Below, in pieces: positions 1 through 10,423 of a DNA stretch of 64,000 nt (position 1 is the first letter of the stretch; every line of letters starts with the position of its first letter). The DNA is from Aquabacterium soli (lineage in GTDB: Bacteria; Pseudomonadota; Gammaproteobacteria; Burkholderiales; Burkholderiaceae_C), in assembly GCF_003933735.1 (NCBI RefSeq), contig NZ_RSED01000023.1, positions 1-64,000 on the forward strand, in the 5' to 3' direction. The position numbers and the translations under genes are program-made. The notes under the pieces are model-generated. The model did no database searches. It saw nothing but the letters and a program-made list of their open reading frames with translations, and was not told where the DNA came from.

Positions 1-96
1 CATCCCGCCGGCGCATTGAGCCTGTTCCAAGCCCGGGAACACCGCTTGCCGTGATGGTCGCAAGGGCCGGTACGGGCCCGAACGAAAGGAGCTGCC

Positions 97-306
97 ATGG
101 CAAAGTACAGCGAAAAAGCGTCCGACAAGGTAGGCAAGGTCATGCACGAATACAAGGAAGGCACGCTCAAAAGCGGCACCTCCGACAAGCCCGTCAAGAG
201 CCGCAAGCAGGCCGTGGCCATCGGTCTGTCCGAGGCGCGCAAGGCCGGGGCCAAGGTCCCGGCCCGCAGTTCTTCAGGCACCAAGCGTTCGAGCGCCAAG
301 CACTGA
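97..306 (+). CDS. DUF6496 family small basic protein
   Basis: A 69-residue, lysine- and arginine-rich protein. The core (KVGKVMHEYKEGTLKSG, then PVKSRKQAVAIGLSEARKAG) matches what I know as the DUF6496 family, small proteins common in proteobacteria and without an established function; the basic, helical composition would suit nucleic acid binding, but that is only a guess. An AAAGGAG ribosome site at 85-91 sits five bases before the ATG and fixes the start. The last 33 bases overlap the 3' end of the convergent c-di-GMP gene. Family call is confident, function unknown. Confidence 0.85.
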   Translation: MAKYSEKASDKVGKVMHEYKEGTLKSGTSDKPVKSRKQAVAIGLSEARKAGAKVPARSSSGTKRSSAKH

Positions 307-2418
307 ATGTCTGCCAGCCGGTGACGCATCCTGCGCCGTGGCCTGTGCCAGCGCTTCGAAAGCCGCCAGCGGCATCGGCCGCCCGAACAGATAACCCTGG
401 TAGCTGGTGCAACCATGCCGCTTCAGAAACTCTCGCTGCGCCTGCGTTTCCACACCCTCGGCGATCACACTCAGGCCCATGGCCGCGGCCAGCGCGATGA
501 TGGTCCGCGCGATGGCGGCATCGTTGGAATCGGTCAGCACATGGCGCACGAAAGACTGGTCGATCTTGAGCTGGCTCAGCGGCAGCCGCTTGAGGTAGTT
601 CAGCGACGAATAGCCCGTTCCGAAATCGTCCAGCGAGAAGCGCACACCACAGGCCTTGAGCGCGCCCATGCGCGACACCACGGCGTCCACGTCATCGATC
701 AGAACGCTTTCGGTCAGCTCCAGCTTCAAGCGGTCGGCCCGGGCGCCCGTGCGTTGCAAGGCCATCACCACCTGGTCCACAAAATCAGGTTGGTGGAACT
801 GACGCGCGCTCACGTTGACCGACAAGGTGAGCCGGCCCAGCAAGGGATGCAACGCCCATGATGCCAGTTGGCGGCACGCTGTCAGCAACACCCACTCACC
901 CAGCGGCAGGATGAGCCCGCCTTGTTCGGCCACGGGGATGAACTCGGCTGGCGAGACCATGCCTCGCTGCAGATGCTGCCAGCGCACCAGAGCCTCCGCG
1001 CCGAGCAGTCGGCCAGTGTCATCGACCTGCGCCTGGTAATGCAGAAGCAGCTCACCTCGCTGCAGCCCCCGGCGAAGATCCGACTCCAGCGCGGTGCGCT
1101 GGCTGATGGCGTTCTGCATGGCCGGGTCGAAGAAGCGCAGCGTGTTGCGTCCGGCGGCCTTGCCTTCGTACATCGCCAGGTCTGCGTGCTTCATCAGCTC
1201 TTCCAGGCTGGCCACAGGGTGGGCTGCGCCGAACATCGCTACGCCGATGCTGCAGGTGCTGTGATGCTCATGCCCGTCCAGCTCGCAGGGCGCGGCCAGC
1301 GCGCTCAGCAGGCGTTCGCCCACTTCCCTGGCCTGTTCGGCGGATTCATGCAGGCCGGGGCTCAGTTCCTGCAGCACCACCACGAACTCGTCCCCACCCA
1401 GCCGGGCCAGGGTGTCGCGCTCGCGCAAGGCCCCCTGAAGCCGCGTCGCCAGTTGCTGCAGCAGGCGGTCGCCCATGTCATGGCCCAGGGTGTCATTGAG
1501 GGTCTTGAATTCGTCCAGGTCGATCAGCAACAGCGCCGCGCCCTGCCCGTTCAGCCGGGATGCGGCCACGGCCTGCTGAAGCCTGTCCTGCAGCAGGCGC
1601 CGGTTGGGCAGGCCGGTGAGCGGGTCGTAGAAGGCCAGCTGTTCGATGCGCGCCTCGGCCTGCTTATGCTCGGTGATGTCGGCAAAGCTGCCCACGCAGT
1701 AGCGCGGTTCGCCCGGCGCTGAACGCACCAGCGTGAGGCTCAGCCGCTTGGGATAGACCTCGCCGTTCTTGCGCTGGCTCCAGAGATCGCCCACCCAACG
1801 GCCACGTTCGGCCAGTTGCCGGGCGATGGTGTCGTACAGGTCAGGCGGGTTGGCGGCGGCCTGCAGAATCTCCACCGGCCGGCGGCGCACCTCGTGCAGG
1901 CTGTAGCCGGTGATGTCGGTGAAGGCCTGGTTGACCTGGAGGATGGCGCCCCGCTCGTCGAGCACCATGATGCCGTCCTGTGATTCGAATGCCGTCGCCG
2001 CCAGGCGCAAGGCCATGTCCGCGCGGCGCAGGCGCGCCTCGGCATCGCGCACACGCACCACCATCACGCACAGCATCAGGGCCACGGTCGCGGCACCGGC
2101 GCCTGCCACGTTGAGCAGCAGGTGGCCTGAGATGAGGTCGGCATCCTGCCCGCGGGTACCCGGCCTCACTTCGGCAGACATGGACGCCGGATCATCAGCC
2201 CATGCCGCGGCCACCTGGGCCTGGTACATCTGATGGCCGGCGATGAAGACGAACAGCAGCACGACGGCGACCAGGGCAATGGTCGTGGGCAGCATCACAT
2301 GCCGCAGCAGGCGCACGGGGGGATCGGCGCGTCCAGGGTTCTCGAGGTTCTCGACCGTGGCCGCGCAGGCGGCGGCTTCTTCCTGCGGCGTGGGCAAGAG
2401 CCAGTTCGAAGTGTTCAT
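274..2418 (-). CDS. Membrane PAS-GGDEF-EAL c-di-GMP turnover protein
   Basis: A 714-residue inner-membrane signalling protein. Two membrane segments lie near residues 43-62 and 100-121, enclosing a short periplasmic loop. A PAS domain follows (about 140-255, DITGYS motif), then a GGDEF domain with intact LGGDEF at 340-345 and an RERD inhibitory-site motif (332-335) five residues before it, then an EAL domain starting at GAEALVRW (473-480) with DDFGTGYSSL and EGVET motifs. Both catalytic signatures look intact, so it could make and degrade c-di-GMP; which activity dominates cannot be read from sequence. No cognate receptor or operon partner is adjacent. An upstream in-frame extension exists to no recognisable domain, so the first methionine before the membrane segment was kept. 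Confidence 0.93.
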   Translation of the reverse strand: MNTSNWLLPTPQEEAAACAATVENLENPGRADPPVRLLRHVMLPTTIALVAVVLLFVFIAGHQMYQAQVAAAWADDPASMSAEVRPGTRGQDADLISGHLLLNVAGAGAATVALMLCVMVVRVRDAEARLRRADMALRLAATAFESQDGIMVLDERGAILQVNQAFTDITGYSLHEVRRRPVEILQAAANPPDLYDTIARQLAERGRWVGDLWSQRKNGEVYPKRLSLTLVRSAPGEPRYCVGSFADITEHKQAEARIEQLAFYDPLTGLPNRRLLQDRLQQAVAASRLNGQGAALLLIDLDEFKTLNDTLGHDMGDRLLQQLATRLQGALRERDTLARLGGDEFVVVLQELSPGLHESAEQAREVGERLLSALAAPCELDGHEHHSTCSIGVAMFGAAHPVASLEELMKHADLAMYEGKAAGRNTLRFFDPAMQNAISQRTALESDLRRGLQRGELLLHYQAQVDDTGRLLGAEALVRWQHLQRGMVSPAEFIPVAEQGGLILPLGEWVLLTACRQLASWALHPLLGRLTLSVNVSARQFHQPDFVDQVVMALQRTGARADRLKLELTESVLIDDVDAVVSRMGALKACGVRFSLDDFGTGYSSLNYLKRLPLSQLKIDQSFVRHVLTDSNDAAIARTIIALAAAMGLSVIAEGVETQAQREFLKRHGCTSYQGYLFGRPMPLAAFEALAQATAQDASPAGRHSVLGARTLGA

Positions 2419-2712
2419 CGGGCTGGACAGCGAAGGCGCACGGACGACGGACAGACCACCAGGCTGGGCGGTTCGACGGAAAGCAGGGAAATCGGGAACG
2501 GAGACATGACGACTTCAAACGGTTCGCCATGCTAGGACGCCGCATCTGGCGTCACCTTGATCTCTCACAAACCGCTGCTTGCGGTGGGTCAGGATCGGGA
2601 AACAGCGGTGGGATCGGGGTCGGGGTTATCGGTCAGCATCTCGTCCCCCGCGGAAGCAGATGCCCGCTCAGCTCGATCCGGAAGGCGGATCAGCAAAGCA
2701 TCGTCAATAGGA

Positions 2713-3384
2713 TCACTGGGCAGCACGACGGCGAAGTGCCAGCCCACCCACCAGCGCGAGACCGGCGATGGCCATGGCATAGGTGCTGGGTTCCGGTACC
2801 GCAGCCACCTGGTCCACCTGGAGCGCCAGCACTTGCGAGAAGCCTGCCGTCAGCGTGAGGCTGTACGACGTGATGGGCGTGGTCACGCCGGACAGGTCCC
2901 AGGTGTAGGTGTGCAGGTCGGAGACACCGCCATTGAGCACGCTGGTGACAGAGGTGGCGGCCAGGACATCGCTGCCGCCATTGAGGCTCAGCGTCAGGGA
3001 AAACGGCGTGGCGCCGAACTGGGCATCGAAGTCATTGATGATGCCCTGGAACACCAGCGAACTGATGTTGCTGGCAACGGTGTTGTCCGTGAACGTGAAT
3101 ACCGAGTTGCTGCCGTACAGGCCAAAGCCTGCCGGGTAGTGCGAACCGGACAGGCGGGTGAACACCGCGTCGCCCGAGCCAGCCACGTTGGAGCCGCTGC
3201 CGGCGACGAGTTCGGCCTCGGTCAGCGCACCGCCCGCACGGTTGCGGTTGAGCTCGTTCCAGGCGTCGAAGGACACGGAGCCAGCCACATCGGTGATGTT
3301 TTCATGGGTCACGTTGGCCTGGGCCAAGCCCGTGGCTGCCAGCACGGCCAGGCCGATCACGGTTTTGGCAAACATCGAAGTCAT
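2713..3384 (-). CDS. PEP-CTERM sorting domain protein, Fur-boxed
   Basis: A 223-residue exported protein. It starts with a signal peptide (hydrophobic stretch about residues 6-20, AQA-like cleavage) and ends in the PEP-CTERM signal: VPEPSTYAM, a hydrophobic helix and a terminal RRR cluster. Such proteins are cut and released or anchored by exosortase/archaeosortase-type systems; no exosortase is in the window. The central part is a beta-rich, Gly/Ser/Thr-rich domain I do not recognise. The ATG at 3384 was chosen because AAAGGA lies just upstream and the signal peptide begins there; the frame is open for 99 more codons, but these are non-signal-like. A consensus promoter within a Fur box and a terminator-like leader hairpin precede it, so iron control is likely. 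Confidence 0.85.
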   Translation of the reverse strand: MTSMFAKTVIGLAVLAATGLAQANVTHENITDVAGSVSFDAWNELNRNRAGGALTEAELVAGSGSNVAGSGDAVFTRLSGSHYPAGFGLYGSNSVFTFTDNTVASNISSLVFQGIINDFDAQFGATPFSLTLSLNGGSDVLAATSVTSVLNGGVSDLHTYTWDLSGVTTPITSYSLTLTAGFSQVLALQVDQVAAVPEPSTYAMAIAGLALVGGLALRRRAAQ

Positions 3385-3405
3385 CGAGAAGAGTCCTTTC
3401 ACTGC

Positions 3406-3429
3406 AAAAAACAACCCGCCGAAGGCGGG
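3406..3429 (-). terminator. Terminator-like hairpin in the leader of the PEP-CTERM gene
   Basis: On the minus strand a perfect 6-bp GC stem (CCCGCC/GGCGGG, loop TTC) is followed by TTGTTTTTT. It lies between the Fur-box promoter and the start codon, so transcription would meet it before the gene. It could act as an attenuator, end a short leader RNA, or be a leaky terminator. Confidence 0.6.
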
Positions 3430-3475
3430 CGAACAAGCCGGGCAACGTCCACTGATGCTGCACCGGATTCTCTTT

Positions 3476-3518
3476 TGAGAATGAGATTTATTCTCATTAA
3501 CGCATGTTGCCGTGTCAA
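3476..3518 (-). promoter_or_regulatory. Sigma-70-type promoter overlapped by a Fur box
   Basis: A 21-bp site at 3476-3496 has the 7-7-7 structure of the classical Fur box, with perfect TGAGAAT/ATTCTCA arms. On the minus strand a TTGACA -35 hexamer (3513-3518) is spaced 17 bases from GAGAAT (3490-3495), which lies inside the box. Fur with iron would therefore block the promoter. The site is 148 bases or more from the divergent ABC exporter, which might also be affected. Confidence 0.8.
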
Positions 3519-3643
3519 GGCGTGAAACAGGATGAAGCTTGGATTTCAGGCCCCCCGCTTGAGGGGGAACGCCCTGCGCCACGGTCGGGCCGCCCAAACA
3601 AGGTACCTTAGAGGGCCAGCACACAGACACGCAGAGGATCTCC

Positions 3644-5530
<1,887 letters not shown>

Positions 5531-5640
5531 GCCGCGTGTCCCAAATTCAAAGAGATCGTGCGGTCATTCACCCATGTCGTGCAGGGGTTCTGGCACGCCT
5601 GAAGACTCGCGCGTAGAGTAGGCTTCCCGACGCGACCTGT

Positions 5641-7266
5641 GTGACCATGCAGACGCTGCATATCATTCATCTGGAGGATCCCGAAGCCCCGTCAGCGCTG
5701 GCCTTGCCGCAGCTGCCGCCTTCGGTCCAAGTTCTCACGGCCCCCGACATGGCGGCCTTCCACAGCCTGCTTCAGCACCACCAGCCGGTGGGCGTGATCA
5801 GCCCCGCCGCCCTGTGGGGCCACGATGCTGCCACGCTGCTGGGCGGCCTGCCTGGGGTGGCGGGCTTCGTGCTGGTGTCGGACACCTCAAAGGCCGCGCA
5901 GGCCCATCAATGGCTGGATGCCGGTGCCCTGGATGTGATCGGCCCGCAGGATAGCACCCGACTGCGCGTGGCCCTGCACCACCTGCGCAGCATCATCGAG
6001 AAGGCCCGCGCCGATGCCCTGCTCTCGCGGCGTGCGCGCCTGGTCGATGTGGTCCAGCAGCTGTCCATGACCCGCAGCCTGGCGGACGTCATGGCCATCG
6101 TGCGCCGCGCCGCGCGCGAACTGAGCGGCGCCGATGGGGCCACCTTCGTGCTGCGCGACCGCGAGCAATGCTATTACGCCGACGAAGACGCCATCTCGCC
6201 TCTGTGGAAAGGCCAGCGCTTCTCGATCCGCGAGTGCATCAGCGGCGTCGCCATGCTGACGCGGGCCCCCGTGATCATCGAAGACATCTATGAGGATCCA
6301 CGCGTGCCGCACGCGGCCTACGCCGTCACCTTCGTGCGCAGCCTGTTGATGGTGCCCATCCGCGCGGAATCCCCCATCGGCGCCATCGGAACCTACTGGG
6401 CCATCGAGCGCCATGCCACGCCAGAGGATGTCGAGCTCATGCAGGCGCTGGCCAACGCCACCGCGCTGACCATCGAGAACGTGGGCTTTCAGAAGGACCT
6501 CGAACGCCGCGTCATCGAGCGCACCGAAGACCTGGCCCGCACCAACCAGGAGCTGGAGGCCTTCTCGTCCTCCGTCTCTCATGACCTGCGCAACCGGCTC
6601 AATGCCATCCTGGGCTTCAGCTCGCTGCTCGATATGCAGGTCAGCCCCAAACTCGACGCCGCGCAGCAGGATTACATCCACACGATCCGCGACTGCGCTT
6701 CGCAGATGAAGCACACCATCTCCGACCTGATGACACTGGCCCGCGCGGGCCGCCAGGAAGTCGACATGGAGCTGATCGACGTGAGCGAGCTGGCCCGCCA
6801 GTCGGTGGCCGATCTGCGCAAGGGCACCGCGCTGCCTGATGCCGAGGTGCTGATCGAACCGGGGCTCACGGCCTATGGCGACCCCGGGTTGCTGCGCCTG
6901 GCGCTGGACAACCTGCTGTCCAACGCCTTCAAGTACTCATCCAAGCAGAGCCGGCCCCGCGTGGTCGTGGGCGCTCAATCCTCTGCACCCGACGATCAGC
7001 TTCAGCTGTTCATCCAGGACAACGGCGCCGGCTTCGATCCCCGCCATGCCAGCCGCCTGTTCCAGCCTTTCGTGCGCCTGCATGAAGAAACCGATTTCCC
7101 CGGCACCGGCCTGGGCCTGACCATCGTGCGTCGTGCCATCGAGCGGCTGGGGGGCACGATCGCCGCCGAATCGCAGCCCGGCATCGGTACAACCTTCCAC
7201 GTCACGCTGCCCTGTCAGCGGGGGGTGACACTCGACACGGCCGACACAGCCACAACACTGCTGTGA
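5641..7266 (+). CDS. GAF-domain sensor histidine kinase with degenerate receiver
   Basis: A 541-residue soluble kinase. Residues 5-120 look like a CheY-type receiver fold but lack a clear phosphoacceptor aspartate cluster, so it is probably a pseudo-receiver. A GAF domain follows (about 145-285), then a HisKA helix pair with SVSHDLRNRL (phospho-histidine near 314), and an HATPase domain with DNLLSNAFKYS, DNGAGF and GTGLGL. No membrane segment is visible. The GTG at 5641 begins the frame, with an ATG two codons on as the alternative. No response regulator gene is next to it, so it is an orphan kinase. The arrangement with GAF and light- or redox-type sensing kinases is similar to bacteriophytochrome relatives, but no bilin-binding cysteine was identified. 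Confidence 0.88.
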   Translation: MTMQTLHIIHLEDPEAPSALALPQLPPSVQVLTAPDMAAFHSLLQHHQPVGVISPAALWGHDAATLLGGLPGVAGFVLVSDTSKAAQAHQWLDAGALDVIGPQDSTRLRVALHHLRSIIEKARADALLSRRARLVDVVQQLSMTRSLADVMAIVRRAARELSGADGATFVLRDREQCYYADEDAISPLWKGQRFSIRECISGVAMLTRAPVIIEDIYEDPRVPHAAYAVTFVRSLLMVPIRAESPIGAIGTYWAIERHATPEDVELMQALANATALTIENVGFQKDLERRVIERTEDLARTNQELEAFSSSVSHDLRNRLNAILGFSSLLDMQVSPKLDAAQQDYIHTIRDCASQMKHTISDLMTLARAGRQEVDMELIDVSELARQSVADLRKGTALPDAEVLIEPGLTAYGDPGLLRLALDNLLSNAFKYSSKQSRPRVVVGAQSSAPDDQLQLFIQDNGAGFDPRHASRLFQPFVRLHEETDFPGTGLGLTIVRRAIERLGGTIAAESQPGIGTTFHVTLPCQRGVTLDTADTATTLL

Positions 7267-7286
7267 GCAACCCTGTCCAGACCGGC

Positions 7287-8699
7287 TCAAGGACTCGCTT
7301 GCAGGCGCCATTGAGGCGCACCCGGATCCAGGCGCCATGACCTGAGCACCAGATGATGGCAGTCGTCCTCGCAATGGATGGCCCCCTTCAGGATCGCGCT
7401 GCCGTCCGTTGCCCTGATCACATCGGCTTCGGAGAATGACATCCCCTGACGGCGCCGGGACAGCACGGCCAGGCTCAGGACCGCCCCCTGCCTGGTGGAT
7501 TCCGCATCCATGCTCTGGCGCATGTACCGGTCCACACTGGAATAAAGGCTGGACACGGACAGCAGGATGCCTCCCAGGGTGTTCCTGAAATGCAGATTGG
7601 AAAACACACTGTCCGTCTGGCGCCTGGCCTGCGCTTTCAAACGTTGCAGGGCCACGGACGGATCCTTGTCCTTCGTGGCCGCCACGACGGCCGCATGCTG
7701 TTCGCGGAACTCGGATCGCGTCAGGTTGGGCAACACAGGCCTCGACTTCGGAGGCAGCTTCCCGGGCCGCTTTGTCTCGCATCGCTCCACACCTGGCCCC
7801 TGCGCCAGGCATGTGATGGTGACCCCGGCATCCAGCGCTTCATAGAGCACGCGGTCCTGCGCCCAACCCTCATCGATCCACCAACGGTGGCTCACGTCGC
7901 GCCATGGCACCGGAGTCGCCAAGGCAGCCTGGACCCGAGGCTGCAGCACCGGGAACGCCGCCACCAGGGTGGGTGCTTCGGCATGGACCACCTGCAGCCA
8001 CGTCGCCGCAATCACGCCGTTGATGATGGATTGCGATCCAGCGAACACCCTGGTGGACACGTTGTGCAAGGCGCCCCAGGCCTCGAACGCGCTGTCCGCA
8101 TCCCCTTGCTGGCTGGCCAGGGCCAGCTGAGCCATCCACAACCTGCCACAGGTGCCCAGAGCCATGCCCGGACCAGGTCGGCTCAAGACCACAGGCACCC
8201 GTACCAATGGCTCGTCGAAACCCGTCAGGCGACCGATGTCTGCGCAGGCCCTTGCCAAGGGCGCCACGGCTTTCAACGCCTCAGGCAGCTTCGACAGGCT
8301 CTGCCGAAACGTCTCACCGCATGCATGCAAAGGGCGACAAAACAGAGCGCTGCCCGGATCAAGTCTCACCGCCGCCGGCACCGAAGGCACCAAGGTCATC
8401 TGGTCGAGTGCAAGCACCCGCTGGCGCCCGGCGTCCCAGGCCGCCCAGCTCTTGCGGCCTTGCGCCAGGGTGTCATCAAGATGGCCTTGCTGCAACCCCA
8501 TCAAGGACAGCCAGCCTTCATGGCGTGCGCCATCCGCTCGCTCCTCGGCCACTGGCTCCAACCCGGGTTCCCAAGGCCGAAGATCGCTGTCGATGCTGTT
8601 GGCCAGCACCCAGCCTCCCACCAGCGCCACCGCCACTGCGGACACGAGCGCGATCCCCTGGAGCCAGCGTCTGCCAGACCTCTCCCCTTTTTTGATCAT
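7287..8699 (-). CDS. Hypothetical membrane-anchored protein
   Basis: A 470-residue protein I do not recognise. It has a short basic N-terminus and one hydrophobic segment (about residues 11-32), so it is probably anchored in the inner membrane with a large periplasmic part. Cysteine pairs occur (CRPLHAC, CLAQGPGVERC, CEDDC), which would suit disulphides in the periplasm. The ATG at 8699 was chosen because GAAGAG lies about eight bases upstream; an earlier ATG at 8726 has no ribosome site. It is convergent with the kinase gene and divergent from heme oxygenase, so the Fur box at 8760-8774 lies in its upstream region too. Composition is like its neighbours. No function proposed. Confidence 0.75.
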   Translation of the reverse strand: MIKKGERSGRRWLQGIALVSAVAVALVGGWVLANSIDSDLRPWEPGLEPVAEERADGARHEGWLSLMGLQQGHLDDTLAQGRKSWAAWDAGRQRVLALDQMTLVPSVPAAVRLDPGSALFCRPLHACGETFRQSLSKLPEALKAVAPLARACADIGRLTGFDEPLVRVPVVLSRPGPGMALGTCGRLWMAQLALASQQGDADSAFEAWGALHNVSTRVFAGSQSIINGVIAATWLQVVHAEAPTLVAAFPVLQPRVQAALATPVPWRDVSHRWWIDEGWAQDRVLYEALDAGVTITCLAQGPGVERCETKRPGKLPPKSRPVLPNLTRSEFREQHAAVVAATKDKDPSVALQRLKAQARRQTDSVFSNLHFRNTLGGILLSVSSLYSSVDRYMRQSMDAESTRQGAVLSLAVLSRRRQGMSFSEADVIRATDGSAILKGAIHCEDDCHHLVLRSWRLDPGAPQWRLQASP

Positions 8700-8759
8700 G
8701 ATCTGCTCTTCATCCCGGTCATGCACGCCGGCCGCACAATTCTACAAAATGGCCTATCA

Positions 8760-8774
8760 TGAGAATGATTCTCA
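8760..8774. promoter_or_regulatory. Fur box upstream of heme oxygenase
   Basis: TGAGAATGATTCTCA is a perfect 7-1-7 inverted repeat and matches the core of the Fur consensus. A TATCAT hexamer (8755-8760) abuts it and could be the -10 element of the plus-strand promoter. It lies 40 bases before the heme oxygenase start and also upstream of the divergent hypothetical gene. Confidence 0.8.
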
Positions 8775-8814
8775 ATTGCAAAATATCGTCTGGCGGCCCC
8801 TCAAGCGCACCCAC

Positions 8815-9429
8815 ATGACCGAGACCACCCTGACCCACACGCTGTCCCAGAGATTGAAGCTCGAGACCGCTCCCCAGCATGAGCAGATGCACCATCTGAT
8901 GGAGCAGGCCCAGCCCTTCTCCTCGCGAGCGCAGTACGCCAAGTTCGTCGCCGTGCAGTACCTGTTCCAACGCGATGTGGAGCACCTGTTCGACGACCCG
9001 GCCGTGCAGGGCCTGGTGGCCGACCTGTCCGAACGCGGCCGAGCCACAGACTCGCAGGCCGACCTGGCCGACCTGCAGGCACCCGTGCCCAGCGAGCCGA
9101 TCGCCACGCAGGGCGTGACCGCCCCCGAGGCGCTGGGCTGGCTGTACGTGTCCGAAGGCTCGACCCTGGGCGCGGCCTTCCTGCTCAAGGAAGTCAGCGA
9201 GAAGCTCGGGCTGGACGGTCAATTCGGCGCCCGCAACCTGGCGGCCTATCCGGATGGACGCGCGCGCGTCTGGAAGCGCTTCGTGGCGGCCCTGGATGCG
9301 CCAGAGCTGGCCGAGGTGCAAGACCGTGTGATCGCCGGTGCACTGGCCGCCTACGGACGCTTCGGGCACCTGCTGCGCACGCAGTTCTCACTGGACCAGG
9401 CCGAGGCGCCGCTCAGCACCGCTGCTTGA
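8815..9429 (+). CDS. Biliverdin-producing heme oxygenase (HemO/PigA type)
   Basis: A 204-residue cytoplasmic enzyme that opens heme to biliverdin, CO and iron. It resembles Pseudomonas PigA/HemO along its length: SQRLKLET at the start, proximal histidine at about position 22 (APQH), SRAQYAKFVAVQYLFQ, and the distal helix EALGWLYVSEGSTLGAAFL with its glycines. Length fits the family. The ATG at 8815 was preferred to an in-frame ATG at 8749 because the Fur box would otherwise fall inside the coding sequence; the ribosome site is weak. Heme oxygenases of this type serve iron acquisition from heme and are usually Fur-repressed, in line with the box upstream. No heme receptor or heme ABC importer is adjacent. 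Confidence 0.92.
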   Translation: MTETTLTHTLSQRLKLETAPQHEQMHHLMEQAQPFSSRAQYAKFVAVQYLFQRDVEHLFDDPAVQGLVADLSERGRATDSQADLADLQAPVPSEPIATQGVTAPEALGWLYVSEGSTLGAAFLLKEVSEKLGLDGQFGARNLAAYPDGRARVWKRFVAALDAPELAEVQDRVIAGALAAYGRFGHLLRTQFSLDQAEAPLSTAA

Positions 9430-9452
9430 TCTTGTGAAGGCGGTCTGACCCA

Positions 9453-10130
9453 TCAGACGTCGCAGCAGCCATTCGCCTCCGCTGGCTTGAGCTTCGACAA
9501 GGGCTTGGCCAGCGCGACCAGGGGATCCACGGCCTCGGCCTCGCCGTTGAGCACCAGGCCCTTGAACCGGGCCCAGTCGAAGTGCGACCCCGGGTCGCTG
9601 CGCCGCTGAGGATCCAGTTTCGCGTGCGACAGCACGTGCAGCAGGTTGGGGTACTTCGCCCAGCAATGGCGCACGATCCGCGCCGTCGCCTCGATCTGCC
9701 AGTCAGAGAACGGATCGTTCTTCTGGGCATTGACCACCTCGATGCCGAGCGACCAGTGGTTGACCCGCGTGGCCCCGCCATTCACATCCGGGTGCGAGGC
9801 CGCGTTCCGCACGTGCCAGGCCGCCAGCGCCTCGGGCACGCACGCCCACACCAACTGACCGTGCTGCGGCTCGTCCTCATCGGGCACCAGCCAATGGAAC
9901 GATGCCGGGTCCTTCGCCCGCTTGATCACGGAGATGGCCCCGGCAGAAGATGAGCCGGCGGTGGCATGGATCACCACGGCCGTGACCCCCAGGATGGGGT
10001 CCACCGAGCGCTTGGTCGTGCACGCCGGCCAGAAGGGCTGCACCCCGGGATACCAGGGTTCGTTCAAAGTGACCTCCGAGGGCCGCTTGCTCTTCGGGAG
10101 CGTGAAGTGATAACTGCTCGGGTCCGCCAT
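9453..10130 (-). CDS. N-acetylmuramoyl-L-alanine amidase (Amidase_2 family)
   Basis: A 225-residue protein with an amidase_2/peptidoglycan-recognition domain. VVIHATAG carries the first zinc histidine; SFHWLV, the LGIEVVN strand and a C-terminal HAKLD...DPGSHFDW motif supply the later ligands. It would cut the amide bond between muramic acid and L-alanine. No signal peptide or membrane segment is visible, so the protein may be cytoplasmic or be exported by another route; prophage endolysins look similar, but no phage genes are near. A perfect AGGAGG ribosome site at 10136-10141 sets the start at 10130. Convergent with heme oxygenase and divergent from the anthraniloyl-CoA operon. Confidence 0.85.
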   Translation of the reverse strand: MADPSSYHFTLPKSKRPSEVTLNEPWYPGVQPFWPACTTKRSVDPILGVTAVVIHATAGSSSAGAISVIKRAKDPASFHWLVPDEDEPQHGQLVWACVPEALAAWHVRNAASHPDVNGGATRVNHWSLGIEVVNAQKNDPFSDWQIEATARIVRHCWAKYPNLLHVLSHAKLDPQRRSDPGSHFDWARFKGLVLNGEAEAVDPLVALAKPLSKLKPAEANGCCDV

Positions 10131-10327
10131 GCTGTCCTCCTGAGGATCTGTGGGTGATGTGCTGCGGCCACTTTTTGCCACCACCGCCCCCTTGGCAAGC
10201 CCTAGATCGTGGGACAGACACGGCACACCGGCCCGTGCCGTCCTCGTGCCTTGACCCGCCTCAACGTTTTCCCGGCCCTGCCCGCAATCCCTGACGACAC
10301 TCGCCTTCGCCCCCTTGCCCCTTTCAA

Positions 10328-10357
10328 TTTAGTTCGCTAAACTACTTTAGAACTAAA
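10328..10357. promoter_or_regulatory. Inverted-repeat operator upstream of the CoA-monooxygenase operon
   Basis: Perfect 8-bp arms TTTAGTTC (10328-10335) and GAACTAAA (10350-10357) lie in an AT-rich island about 70-95 bases before the first gene. The right half, ACTTTAGAACTAAAT (10344-10358), recurs with one change at 41198-41212. Two MarR genes of the island are candidate binders; MarR proteins of aromatic-CoA pathways typically bind such palindromes. No binding data. Confidence 0.6.
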
Positions 10358-10423
10358 TCACTTAGAAGGCATGTACATGCGGTGCATGCCCTTGGGCGAA
10401 CGCTCCTGACTGGAAGGATTGAG

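Noticed and set aside
2675..2691. GATCCG/CGGATC hairpin after the PEP-CTERM gene as a terminator
   Set aside because: The stem is short and no T-run follows in the direction of the gene.
9453..10130. Prophage lysis module
   Set aside because: The amidase stands alone with no holin, spanin, integrase or structural genes nearby.
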